DNA of 64,000 nt from Apostichopus japonicus (taxonomy: Eukaryota > Echinodermata > Holothuroidea > Aspidochirotida > Stichopodidae), in assembly GCF_037975245.1 (NCBI RefSeq), contig NC_092563.1:422001-486000 (forward strand). The letters are read 5' to 3'. The notes under the pieces are model-generated. The model was not told where the DNA came from. It was given only the letters and a program-made list of their open reading frames with translations, and ran no database searches. Below, piece by piece: positions 36,101-46,694 of the stretch. Numbering within the stretch: position 1 is the first letter of the stretch; each line of letters starts with the position of its first letter. The position numbers and the translations under genes are program-made.

Positions 36101-36547
36101 CAGCTTGTCAAGAGGTCCAGAAAGTCTAAACCTAAGCAACGATCTCAACGCTCTGGAAAATTTGACTTTATCGAGGAGGATGTTCATACAATCAGACAAG
36201 CTTTGGCCGTTGAACTTGAGGAATTACCAGAGGAAGAAGTGAGGGAAGCCCTACCCACTGAACTTGAGGAATTACCGGAGGAAGAAGCAAGGGAAGCCCT
36301 CCCAACTGAACTTGATGAGGAGGAGGTGGAGGAGAGGGCACAGGAGGAAGACGGACAAACTCTGGTTGGGGACCTTGAAGAGAGACCACAGGAAGACAAT
36401 TCCACTGATGTAGTCTCTTTACAAACCGTACAAAGAGAGACAGTGATAGTCCTCAACTCATCGACCGAAGCTGACAACAACATTCGTAAAGCCATGGACG
36501 ATCGTGAAGCCTTGATGGAAAACATTTTAAGTGAAGGGGATAAATAG
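24138..36547 (+). CDS. ZNF341: ZNF341-like C2H2 zinc-finger transcription factor (9 coding exons)
   Basis: Nuclear DNA-binding protein; human ZNF341 is a transcription activator of STAT3. Coding exons are 24138-24168, 25677-25763, 27572-28065, 28844-29133, 30165-30354, 31616-31676, 32035-32180, 32699-32898 and 35308-36547. Phases agree throughout and give 912 aa (human about 850). The start [10 protein letters not shown] and MQSLLD resemble the human N-terminus. [18 protein letters not shown] is the diagnostic first finger, followed by a Gln-rich linker. Two fingers around [20 protein letters not shown], a [12 protein letters not shown] finger, a [11 protein letters not shown] finger and a final cluster of seven fingers in the last exon match the human order; 13 in all. 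The C-terminal tail is acidic with an internal repeat. Confidence 0.93.
24169..25676. other. ZNF341 intron 1
   Basis: Contains MITE copy 3 and some CG dinucleotides around 24250-24300. A 106-codon open frame at 24433-24753 has no known domain. Confidence 0.55.
24984..25341 (-). mobile_element. MITE copy 3 of 3, TTAA on both sides
   Basis: The reverse-strand relative of the elements at 1761 and 3236. It starts AGGGTGTGAAGACT, ends with the complement of AGGCATTGCAGACT, and is flanked by TTAA at 24980-24983 and 25342-25345. Confidence 0.87.
25677..25763 (+). other. ZNF341: ZNF341 exon 2
   Basis: Acceptor TTTTTCCTGCTCCTGCAG, donor GTAACT. It encodes [19 protein letters not shown], similar to the human MQSLLDG-type segment. 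Confidence 0.87.
26073..26927 (+). repeat. minisatellite of about 53 bp in ZNF341 intron 2
   Basis: About 16 units share CCAGTGATACATAATGGTAT, GTGTTAAA and CCTGACCAATC. They lie between exons 25677-25763 and 27572-28065. Confidence 0.93.
27572..28065 (+). other. ZNF341: ZNF341 exon 3, first finger and Gln-rich linker
   Basis: Acceptor TTTGAAATTACAG, donor [14 protein letters not shown] and HKREQC form the first, C2HC-like finger. After it come Gln/Ser/Thr-rich runs ending near GNALQTPQ. Confidence 0.93.
28535..28606 (+). repeat. weak tRNA-like SINE relic
   Basis: GGATAGCTCAGTTGGAGGAG matches a polymerase III box A, but the downstream box B (AGGTCACAAGCCTC) is poor. It is probably a decayed SINE head inside ZNF341 intron 3, not a tRNA gene. 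Confidence 0.35.
28844..29133 (+). other. ZNF341: ZNF341 exon 4, linker
   Basis: Acceptor TTTTTCTCCTGCAG, donor GTCAGT in phase 2. Low-complexity linker ending [17 protein letters not shown], a basic stretch that could act in nuclear import. Confidence 0.88.
29681..29801. repeat. 120-bp near-perfect palindrome with hammerhead-like arms
   Basis: TATGTAAAAG at the left and its complement at the right enclose arms of about 55 bp centred near 29742. Each arm, read toward the outside, contains TTGAAGA, a GATCC/GGATC stem, GAAACGTC (GAAATGTC in the left arm) and AGGCCAACTT. This is the order of a minimal type I hammerhead ribozyme like those in Penelope-like retroelements. It lies in ZNF341 intron 4. 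Confidence 0.8.
30165..30354 (+). other. ZNF341: ZNF341 exon 5, fingers 2 and 3
   Basis: Acceptor TTTTATTGACAG, donor GTGAGT. It encodes [18 protein letters not shown] and [18 protein letters not shown] joined by a TGEKPF linker, then KVWPGG as in human ZNF341. Confidence 0.95.
30424..31372 (+). repeat. CATCCATACCAC minisatellite in ZNF341 intron 5
   Basis: About 950 bp of 12-bp-based units (CCATCCATACCA, CCATTCATACCA, CTAATCCATACC) with longer blocks repeated at several hundred bases. Open frames rich in [10 protein letters not shown] are artefacts. Confidence 0.95.
31616..31676 (+). other. ZNF341: ZNF341 exon 6, short linker
   Basis: Acceptor TCTTACTCTTACAG, donor GTGAGT. It encodes [20 protein letters not shown] and keeps the frame between neighbouring exons. 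Confidence 0.85.
32035..32180 (+). other. ZNF341: ZNF341 exon 7, YFQLKSHM finger
   Basis: Acceptor AAATCTTCCAG, donor GTAATG. It encodes [20 protein letters not shown]. Confidence 0.93.
32699..32898 (+). other. ZNF341: ZNF341 exon 8, two fingers
   Basis: Acceptor ATTTGTCCTCAG, donor GTATGT in phase 2. One finger has a widened Cys spacing ([12 protein letters not shown]), the next is [18 protein letters not shown]. Confidence 0.93.
32899..35307. other. ZNF341 intron 8, no feature recognised
   Basis: AT-rich. A 111-codon minus-strand frame at 34370-34705 has no recognisable motif. Confidence 0.5.
35308..36547 (+). other. ZNF341: ZNF341 last coding exon, finger cluster and acidic tail
   Basis: Acceptor TTTATTCCTTCAG. 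It holds seven fingers, including the wide [14 protein letters not shown] one typical of ZNF341, then basic [10 protein letters not shown] and an acidic tail with EELPEEE repeats. TAG at 36545-36547. Confidence 0.94.
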
Positions 36548-37067
36548 AGGTTTTTATTCCCTCTTCTGATAAAAAGACAACGAAAGAAGTACAGCTAATA
36601 CTGAAATCGATGTAATTTCACTAAAACTGGAAAAAGGCTGAAAATGCTTCAAAAACAGATTTTATAACTCAATGATTTTGAAGGAAGTTGAATGTGGTTG
36701 GCTGTAAGCTATTCAGGAAGTATGTGCAGTGACTATGCTTTATCTCTGTTTATTTCCTGTTACTCAAGTCATCAGTGTTAGAGATTCTTGGAAAGGGAAA
36801 AGGAACAGACTACAATGTTAGACCTAACCAGCATGACATGTTAAAGTTCATCTCCAGTCACATTTGTCTCCTTCATGTATATTGAAGGAAGCTATAAACA
36901 GTTAGGCTTGTTTTGATATTTATAAATCTTGTCTCAACTTCTAAAAGCAATGGGATACTGTGTTTTGTCCCTTATCTTTTTGGTTTCCTCTTCGCTTATC
37001 CTTTACTTTAGCCGTTGCTCATTCGTTAACTGTTTTGGAGGTTTCATTCGTAACAAAAGTTACAGTT

Positions 37068-37099
<32 letters not shown>

Positions 37100-37491
37100 G
37101 GGCATTGCTTAAAGAGTCATGAATTAAAATTGGCTATTAATTAGCCAATGTAGTAGTTTTGAGACATTTGGACTTGTGTTTAACAAAATGCTAAATACAT
37201 GCAAATTGCATAATGCCAAAGGGTACCTCTAGTGATACCCTAGCAAGGAAACATCCATAGGAAATGGTCTTCTTTGTGAAGGATGTGTGTGAAGGAAGTG
37301 TGTTCTTTTGTTCAAGGAAGTTCACTCTCTATCCAATATTGTTACAAGTAAGCCTAACTGTGATATTAATACGGTCTCTCAAAAATTCACATCTTCTTGC
37401 AAATAGTGTTTTGTCTCTTTGTTTGGGAGGGTGAGGGGGTGTGTGGCTTGAAGGAAATTTGCATGCAGCATGCAATTTATTGTACAAGAGG

Positions 37492-37590
37492 GTATGTATG
37501 TATGTGTGTATGTGTGTATGTATGTGTGTATGTATGTATGTGTGTATGTATGTATGTATGTGTGCGTGTATGTATGTATGTATGTATGTA
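37492..37590 (+). repeat. TATG/TGTG microsatellite
   Basis: Uninterrupted TATG and TGTG tetramers over about 100 bases, followed by a T tract. Confidence 0.95.
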
Positions 37591-38468
37591 TTTTTTTTTA
37601 ATTGCTTTAGAGCACATAAGACACAATGGATCTAGACTGGTCTTTTGTTGCAGCAAGAAATCAATTTGCGAGATCTCTAAGGAAAACTTTAACGAATGAT
37701 GCCAACGATTCCTCAAAACATTTCGTCTAGTTAGTCTCTGATTTTTAGTTGAACATTTAAAGAGTGTTTGACTCACAATGGCAGAAATGTAGTTTCACCT
37801 TGTAAATTAGTTTGTCTCCATAATTATTAACAGTCTGATATTATCGCGATGTTTGTCTCTTAGCAGGTAGCAGAAATAATTACGGAAATGAAGTGCTCTG
37901 CACTTCAACAGTTTCTCTTCAGTGTATCATTGATGCCTAATTAATTATCTAGATGTGATATCTCGTGTTGAGTGTGTTAGATTACTCTTTATCAAGCTTG
38001 CATTCGTCTCCTAAGTTACAGTTTCTTTTACACTTATTTGCTCTGACCGTGCAATCAAAGCGAAATTGAAACACTCGTTAACGAGTGATGGAGCTGGAAA
38101 TAGTCAGACTTTTGTTTTTCCTTTCACGGAACATCTCATATTAAGAGAAAAAGAACTTTCTCTTTGATCGGTGATCACTATGAAGATGTTAATTTTCCTA
38201 AGATGATACAATGCCATGCTGAGGTATTATAATAGAAACAGCAATGTTCATATAAATACAGAATGGAATTCAAATGAAAAGAGTTAACAAGTGTGAATTT
38301 CTATATGAATACTTTACAGCCTTGGAATGAAAACAGTAGCATCTGGGAGGCCAGCAGAAGGGAGAATGACTAGAAAAATTACTTAACAAAAATAACAATA
38401 ATAATACATTTATATAGTGCAAATACAACTCTAAGAGAGCAATGATCTAAAGTGCTAATTCACAAAGA

Positions 38469-38469
<1 letters not shown>

Positions 38470-38511
<42 letters not shown>
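38470..38511. repeat. (AT)n microsatellite
   Basis: About 20 pure AT dinucleotides. Confidence 0.97.
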
Positions 38512-38513
<2 letters not shown>

Positions 38514-39189
38514 AATATAAAACTTCAAACTGAGCTAAGGCGTAACAATAAAAAGGAATTTCTTTAACTTGGTCTTATAAGTTAACAACAAAAGTTAAAT
38601 TTCTAATAACCAAGGTCAGAGAATTCTAATGATTTAGGCCAAATTTAATGAGAGAATGATCACTGTTGGACTGCATTGGAAGAAGAAGGAATAAAAACAA
38701 GGAGATTTTTATTAGAACTGCTGAGACTTCTGGAATTAGGGAGTGATAGGGATGTAGAAGTTTACTGAAGGAGGAGAGTCTGAAGTGAATGTTTTCAAAC
38801 AGTTTGATTGGTTTCAATTATTTGGGGGAAGGGGGGTCATACATAACATCTTATCAGAGTTAAATTATTATATAATATAATATAAATTACTCTGCAGACA
38901 TTAATTAACAACACATTCTGTATAACTATGTAAAGAAATTTGGTCTTTAGCTTTATAGATTGATTTAATTTCTAGAACCATGTTCATACACAATATATGA
39001 TTTTACATAGTCTGATAAATGTATTCAAAACGATTGACAAATCAATCAAAATGGATTGATTCAATTTTAGTTTGATGAGTTAATAACATTACAATTTTTT
39101 TTTAAATGATGGAAATTACCCACAAAGGTTGATTAACGGCAATCACTGTATTTTATCGAGACTGTGAGATACTGAATTTAAAGTTCAGG

Positions 39190-39425
39190 TGTTTTGTGTG
39201 GTGGTTGGTGTGGTGGTTGGTGTAGTGTGGTGGTTGAATTTCTGTGTGGTGGTTGGTGTTTTGTGTGGTGGTTGGGTTTCTATGTGGTGGTTGGGTTTCT
39301 GTATGGTGGGTTGGTTTCTGTGTGGTGGTTGGTTTCTGTGTGGTGGTTGGTTTCTGTGTGGTGGTTGGTTTCTGTGTGGTGGTTGGTTTCTGTGTGGTGG
39401 TTGGTTTCTGTGTGGTGGTTGGTGT
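39190..39425 (+). repeat. 18-bp tandem repeat TCTGTGTGGTGGTTGGTT
   Basis: Regular 18-bp units at the right, more varied toward the left. Because 18 is divisible by 3, all frames stay open and give repeated hexapeptides; they are not genes. Confidence 0.95.
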
Positions 39426-39511
39426 AATTAGGCGACAATCTTGCATCATGGTTTAGATTATCCGATTGGTTCATCTCCTGAGTTGTTTCAGTCTCAGAAG
39501 TTGCAGCAGTA

Positions 39512-40127
39512 GGGACAAACTAAAACGAATGACAGCGAATGACCGAATGACAATTGACTTTGTACAGGGTTAATTATCATTTGAGAATGACAGCGAATGA
39601 CAACGAATGACAACGAAGGACAGTGTTGAGAAGAGATAGAATGATTAACGGTGTGGAGTAAACGCGGTTATTGGTTTTCTGCGCAAAAATGATTTGAGGA
39701 AAATCGCATGTTACGTGGTTGCAGGGTTTTGGTGTAATTTACGGATAGAAACCACAGGGAAAGTTTTTGTGTGAGAATGCGCTTAAGTGCTGTGCTTTTT
39801 ACCTCTGTAGATTTATATAGAAAGATAACTGAAGCCGTTTCAAGATTATAGTATTGTTAGTTTCTAACAATTAATATCGGAAAAATGACGTTAAATTTAC
39901 TTTTTAAAATCAGACTTACAATTTCGCTTACTATAAGGTGCGTTTTAATCTTGTCCGTACTTTACTAGATCTAGATACCAACGAAGTCTGAACTGTGATA
40001 TCCGGTTGAAGCAAATGTCTGTGCTGTCATTACTGTCATTCGTTTTAGTCAACGCAATTTTTTAGTGTGTACAACATATTGTCATTCGTTATGTGTAACG
40101 CAATTGTCATTCGTTTTAGTAACACCC
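39512..40127. mobile_element. 616-bp inverted-repeat element with 8-bp target duplication
   Basis: The ends read GGGACAAACTAAAACGAATG and the complement of GGGTGTTACTAAAACGAATG. CAGCAGTA flanks both sides (39504-39511 and 40128-40135). CGAATGAC or its complement GTCATTCG occurs about ten times, clustered near both ends. No coding frame is present. The superfamily is unclear; an 8-bp duplication fits hAT or P, and the GGG end recalls some Mutator-like elements. Confidence 0.82.
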
Positions 40128-40135
40128 CAGCAGTA

Positions 40136-42000
40136 TTCCTTACAACAGAGTTCTATTTTTTTGTATTACTTGTTATTTAATTTTCTATATTCATCTACTC
40201 TCATGTACATTCCATATGAATATTTATCATATATTGTGTTGTAATGGAACAATTGGTACCTGTATCACACACATAATCCAATGCATGCCATGTTTCAATT
40301 ATTCATAATGATGTATCTTCATGTTTGATGAAGTTTCTCCCATCAAATTGTTAAAAATACATGAAATTCAATATCAAATGTGGAAAGACAATTTGTCCCA
40401 AATGTATTATAAAGACCAACATTTGAGTGGAATCCTGACACAAGTGTGTATTTACTATTGTGTGTCTGTTATTGTCACACTCAAATCTTATCACACTCCT
40501 GCCCTCCCCCTTCCCCAACCCACTTCACAATTAACATAAATGTGTTGGGAAAATATTTATTCATTGTGTGTAAAATACAGATTCAATGTTTGGGGAAAAA
40601 ACACTTTTTAGAGGGCCAGCATGAGGCACTTTATAATTACAATGTACAAATATCACATAAAAATTATATGAATTTATATCATCATATGTAGAGCATATGC
40701 CATGGAATACTGCATCTTGTATATCAGTGTTACTGTGGCTACCTTTTGTCCCGATTAGCTACGATTGTGTCATTTTTGATAAACAAACAATATACGGTAG
40801 TCCTGGCAGCAGACTAGATTGTCCTAAGTTTATATTAAGGTCTTTCTAATTTCAGATTTATCACTGACCCTTTTGGAAGCATGATACAATTCTTTTCAAC
40901 ACAAACATGATTGAATTATTGTATTTACATGGTTTGGTGAGTTAAATGTAAAGGTTTATCATTTGTGGCTGAACTACACTATTTAATCACCTTTTGCCAA
41001 GAAAATTTTGGGGAAATACTGTTAGACTGCTCTCCAGAGGTCAGGGGTTCAACCTCCCCATATACCCCTCCCCATATACTGCTTCCCATATCCCCTTCCC
41101 ATATACCCCTCCCCATATACCCTACCCACATGAAGTGATGTTCCACTTTTCAACCACGTAATAACCCTAATTGCTACACAACATAGCCAAATGGCGACAC
41201 AAATGAACAGATGCATAGCAGTTCTTTGCCGAGTATTTTTACAATTTTTCATGAATCTTACAATTAATATGTCAATCCCAAAGGTAAAAGCAAGGCTGTA
41301 TGCTGTTGGTGCAAGAACATCACCAAAGTCCCACAAGCTGCTCACAGAAAAGTGGATAATTGCTTTCTTAGAGGTTGGGAGATGGGGTGAGGGGGGGGGT
41401 GCATTTCAGCTGGGATGACTTCTATATTCATAGAAAAAACATCAGATAACAAAAATATTTTTTATTTCCATCTGTGTCATTTTATATTTCCCATAGTTTA
41501 TGTATTAAGCATATGATTTTATAATGCAAAAATGACAGATTCTTGAAAGAAAATATACCAGAATGGAATAAATGAAGGCACTTTTGTTACAGTATAAATC
41601 CAATATTGACTGAAGAGTTGCATATTTCAGCTCCATCACCATATAAAATCAAAATAACTAAAACATTTTTGCACAAATGGTTCCCCCGTGAAATTTCTTA
41701 AAAGTTGGCTACTTTCAGGCACATCCTCCTCAATAAATACCAAGTAAAAAATTTAAAAACTTTAATCTTATTCTCTTGCATCAGACACCAAGGTTTACTC
41801 CAAACAGTAGTTAACAACTAAATTTCCCAATATTTCTTCTCATCACAAATATACTAATCTTGAAGACACCATGTTTGGAGAAATACCTCACACATTATGA
41901 TTTGCAACTTACAGAAGACAATGTGAAGACCAACAAAAGACAAAGCTCTACTTAAGCTCTGGTTGAAGAGTATACATTTCAAAACATACACCTTTCAATA
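40136..42000. other. convergent intergenic region, no gene seen
   Basis: AT-rich, with a short CCCATATACC repeat block at 41056-41131. Open frames here are short and unrecognised. Confidence 0.45.
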
Positions 42001-45000
42001 TTTAGTATGATGTGAACTGATTACTACTGGCAGATGTACTGGCAGTCCTAGAAACCAACATACATTTGCAGATCCAGAGTGACAGTGGGGGGGGGGGGAG
42101 GGGGGTTCCACACCCATCTATCTAGTATGAACTCCAAAAGGGAATCCCTATGACATGGTTTTCAAAGGCACACTTGCAAGGACCATTGTTTGTATGCTAA
42201 GCAAGTTATTTAAACCACATCAACTGACTGTGTAAGATGTGAACTATGCCATGTCACAAATGTAAATATGCACATAAAAGTACCAGATTGATCAGTATGG
42301 CAATAATGTTGATGATATGCACATCTGGCTTTTTGAGGTTAAACACACAGTCAGTGCTTCAAATGTAGCCAGTCGTAGTATATTTAACATTTAACATCAA
42401 AGTATGGTTTCAGATGTGTTGAATCCCTGAGATTCATTTTGTCAACTGTTCTTGAGGAACATGCTGTAGGAAAATTAGGGGGTGGGAGAGGGGGAGGGAA
42501 GTATGCATTTTATGGGGATTATCTACACTTCAAATAAAATATTTTTTCTATACAATAAAAAATCTACAGTGGAAGACTTTCTATGTTATTAAACTGCCAA
42601 ACAGGCAGTGGTTGTAGAACACCCCCCCCCCCCCAAATGTGACTTAATGTCCTCCATGAATCCTGGGGAGCTCTTGGGATGCTTAAGTAGGAGAAACTAT
42701 GTAATACATATAGTACCAAACAGGTCCATAAATATATTCAATGAGAAGGGGTGTCACATTGTGTCACATAGTTCTATGTATGTTATTTTGCAGTAGTATC
42801 TATACATAGAGTACAATTACAAATCCGTGGTGGCAAATAGAGTACAGTTAAAATACCAGTTTGAGTACAGACTTATCTAATAATTAAAAAAAAGGAGTGG
42901 AAAATTAAAGAAAAGAAAGAGAAAAGAAATTGATAACTATTTTCACCCAGTACCTCCTCCCTAATATCTCTGGAATAAACATCTTAATATTTTAAACATA
43001 TTTTTCACTTTAACAAAACTTTCTTTTACCATAGAATCGATAATCAAAGCATCCCATTTCTTGAAAACATTTTCTCCGATAGCAAAAATATACAGGATTA
43101 AAAAAAAGGGAAATTAATAGGATTTTGTTGCACATCTTAAGGGAAAACATAAAAGTAAAACAGAAATGTACGTAGGGAATGAAAAAATTGCAAGAATCTG
43201 GTTACAGAAATAGAGAAAGAAAGTGGAATGGATTAAGTATGTACAATAGGATAGATTGTTTACTATGAAAGGAATATTTACAACATCAACACATAACAAA
43301 GAAGATTTAAATAGATGCTGTTTTATTTCCCCTATAAAAGCTTCCTTTTGATGATGTCACTAGCAAAGGTCACAAGTAAAATGTCGCATTTAATAAAATT
43401 CTGCCAAATCTCTATAGGCCAACTAACATTGGAGAGGAACAGGGCTACATGGAGCACATGGGCAATGACAACAGAATGCACTAGTACTCCAAAAGTTTTA
43501 TTGGTCAAATTTCTTTTCCTCCCAGTTTTTTCTTCAGTACAGCTATTTAAACTTCAGCAATGACAATAGGCATGATGCAATTAATAACATGAAAATTAAC
43601 ATGTGATTGTCACTGACATGAGACAGCATTTGGTTCATCATATTAGCTTACAATGTAATAGGGTATCTGTGTGTCTTAATAGGGTATCTGTATTAAATAC
43701 ATGTTGGAAAGGTTGAGTCAGTTGATCGTGATACTGAAGTATAAACTGTGTAGAATCAATGACTGTATTAAACAATATACATAGATGCACATCACTGCAA
43801 AAGTATAAATTGTAATATCAAATACATAAAATTTGCATAATAAAATCAAACACTACTAAGCATTGAGACTCTTTGGATGGTCAAAAAATCTTCATAAAAA
43901 AACAAAATATTAGAAATTCATTCTTACAAAAAAAGTCCATATAAATCTTTGTTATTTTGACATTTTTTTTATATGAAATGTAATTCAGTTTTTTATGATT
44001 CACAATTTGCTTGTACAAAATTTCACATTTCACAAAGAGTTTCATGGCCATTTGTAACACCAGCACACCACGAGGACTGGGAATAGTTATGATTAGGCAA
44101 CTACAGTACAGTCCACATAATCCAGGCTTCATCATCATATGCTTTAAAAGGAATACTCCAGTACAATGTGACACTGCAACACTGTTAGCTGAGACTCTCT
44201 ATCTATATCTTGTCCCTAACTCAAGATTAATACCTCGATCCTTCCCTGAAGTGGATCTCAATAGGTGGGCTGTAATGTCTTAATAGCAATCCTGTAGTCT
44301 CATACAATAATCTTTTGATGATTGTTTTCTTGCAGACCTGGTACATTTGGAATGTTTGTTTAGCCGTCAAGGTTCTCTGTATTTAGAATTTCATGAAAAT
44401 GCAACTTTTATGTCAACTTTGTTTTCTTTTTCTTTGAGTTAATTATTATAAAGAAAAAACAGAAACATTTTCTTGCAAAGGAAACTGCTATGAGGATGTG
44501 GTTTTGACCTAAATATGCAGAAAAAGTTTAAAGTATTTTTATTCAGCAATCAACTTCAGCCACCAGAAGATCCCTTAATGTATTAACTGGTGTCATTATA
44601 TTACCATTACCTCCTCTTAAAGTGTATTGTCTTGAGTTGTCTTATCTTGTCCTTTTTTCTGTTTGAATCTATAAAAGTATTGTATAAATTTATGCAAAGT
44701 AGTATGTACATTGCTTAACACACATACAGAAAAGGAGTCATTAAAAAATACTTGTAAAAAGGAAGTCAAATTTGAATGATAAGGGCTCAAGTGTCATTTT
44801 TAATGAATGACACTGTAGTTATAATATCATTCATCATTAATACCAACTAACACACTGACAATACTTCAGTTCAGTGCAACAATGAAACTTACTTTTTATT
44901 TTGATTCAACAGACAAATTACACATGTTTATTATTCCAGCTAAATAAAAACAAAAAAATATATATGTATATATTATAAAACCACTAGAGTTGCCATTTGG

Positions 45001-46694
45001 AAGAATTTTTAAGGCCCTGTTAAAAACAAAAAAGAATTATACTTTATGAGAAACAAAAAAAAATCCCTGAAATTTCCATGTGCTAACAAATTGGCAAATA
45101 TTGAAACATAATTAGAGATGATTGTTATTGTCAATGGAAGATTATTGGCATTTGCATAAGTTGCCTGAACTCATTAGGGCAAGCCTAAAACTATTGTCTA
45201 CTGTGGCAAGACTTTGTTTACATTTCAGTCAATATCATCTTCTCAAATTTGGACAAGATGGGGGAGACGGAGGGGAGTACATCTATCAGCAGTTAAAGAA
45301 ACATCCTTTCTTAACACATCTTGTACAATGTTTGTACAAAAACATGAGACACATGGGCACAATCTTCTAAGCTATAATATTTTACCAAAGTTCATTTCCT
45401 TCAATTGAAACTTTTTGTAACCTAATATGAAATCGTAAATGATTACCAACAAACTTATATACATGAGGAGTAAATTTGGAAAAATGTCAAAATGAACTCT
45501 TTTTCTCATTAAATTTGCTGTAGTTATCTGTTTTGATTCTTTTCAAATGTAAGCAACTTATTATTGTTTGCTGCATTAAAATGACATAAACCTTAAGAAG
45601 TGTACTCTTTACATACTCCTAGTATTAAACACAAAGGTGTCAAGAGCTTTAAAACTACTTGGTATGTTTTAAAGTTTTTTTCCCTTTTTTCTTTATTCCT
45701 ATTATTTTACATTCAAAATTGAAAGTGAGACGGTAATGTTTAAATCAAAATATCCTTCACACTGTTCTTCCAAAACAACCCAAAAGAAAAAATTATATGA
45801 AAAGATATTAACAATTCTCTATCTCTTGTTAATCCTCTATTCATAAGGCTAATATATACAAAAAATATCATGTAAACCTTTTGTAACACTGGAGCAACCA
45901 AAGATCTACTTTAAAGTTTTTACTACACTATCTACACAGTGTTTACTTGTCTAAATATTTCCCAATAAAAGTTATAAACACACATTAATTTTTTCACCCC
46001 ATATCCCATTTTTTAATTTTTTTTTTATTAATGAAATCCCTTTTACCAAATTATTTGATATTTATTGCATTTAAGTAGTACTGATTTAGTAAATATCATT
46101 CCATCACAAAAGATACAACCAAAATAGAAAACATTTTTTTCCTAGAGTGAATATTTTCTGGTCACTCTTGCAAAAACATGTCACCTAGTCGATTCGAAAT
46201 AAAACTTGATAGGTTGATGGCTTTCACATTTCATTACTTTCTCTTGGACAGTCTGAAGGGTAGTAATTGAATAAAACAATCATAATTTAACTCAGTCTTG
46301 AATAATTCACAATAATGCTGAAGTAACTTGAATCAAACTCAAGATTTGTAGTTTAGAGACTCAAGACTAGATATAAACAACCTCCTGAATCAACAGATTG
46401 CAGTTGAAATCCACTTCCCCATGATACGCCCCCCCCCCCCCCCACAGCCAAACACCCTCCACTCATCACCAAACATGATAAAAACTGTCATGAGGAAGGC
46501 ATACTGGACTATCCACTTTTCTTACACATCAAAATATTGCTAAAATGAAGCCAAAAACTCTTTCAATAATCTTGTAGGTTGTCTGACTCTAACACTCATC
46601 AATGAAGTACAGTATTTGTGTTACATACTGAATATAAACCCAACCTCCCCCCCCCCCTCCCATCCCATCCCCACACCTTTTCCCCTCGCCTCCT
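42001..46694 (-). other. probable long 3' UTR of RREB1
   Basis: Downstream of the RREB1 stop on the minus strand lies 4-5 kb of AT-rich DNA almost free of dispersed repeats, unlike the rest of the window. Several TTTATT motifs (AATAAA on the minus strand) occur. Human RREB1 also has a long 3' UTR. The end is not determined. Confidence 0.4.

Larger units (their letters stand above)
36548..39180. other. ZNF341 3' flank: probable 3' UTR and simple repeats
   Basis: After the stop come T and G tracts at 37069-37100, a TATG/TGTG microsatellite at 37492-37590 and an (AT)n run at 38470-38511. AATAAA occurs at 38547 and 38690; which one ends the transcript is not known. No exon is seen. Confidence 0.5.

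Noticed and set aside
39153-39474. Five overlapping open frames on both strands
   Set aside because: Products of an 18-bp repeat that keeps all frames open.
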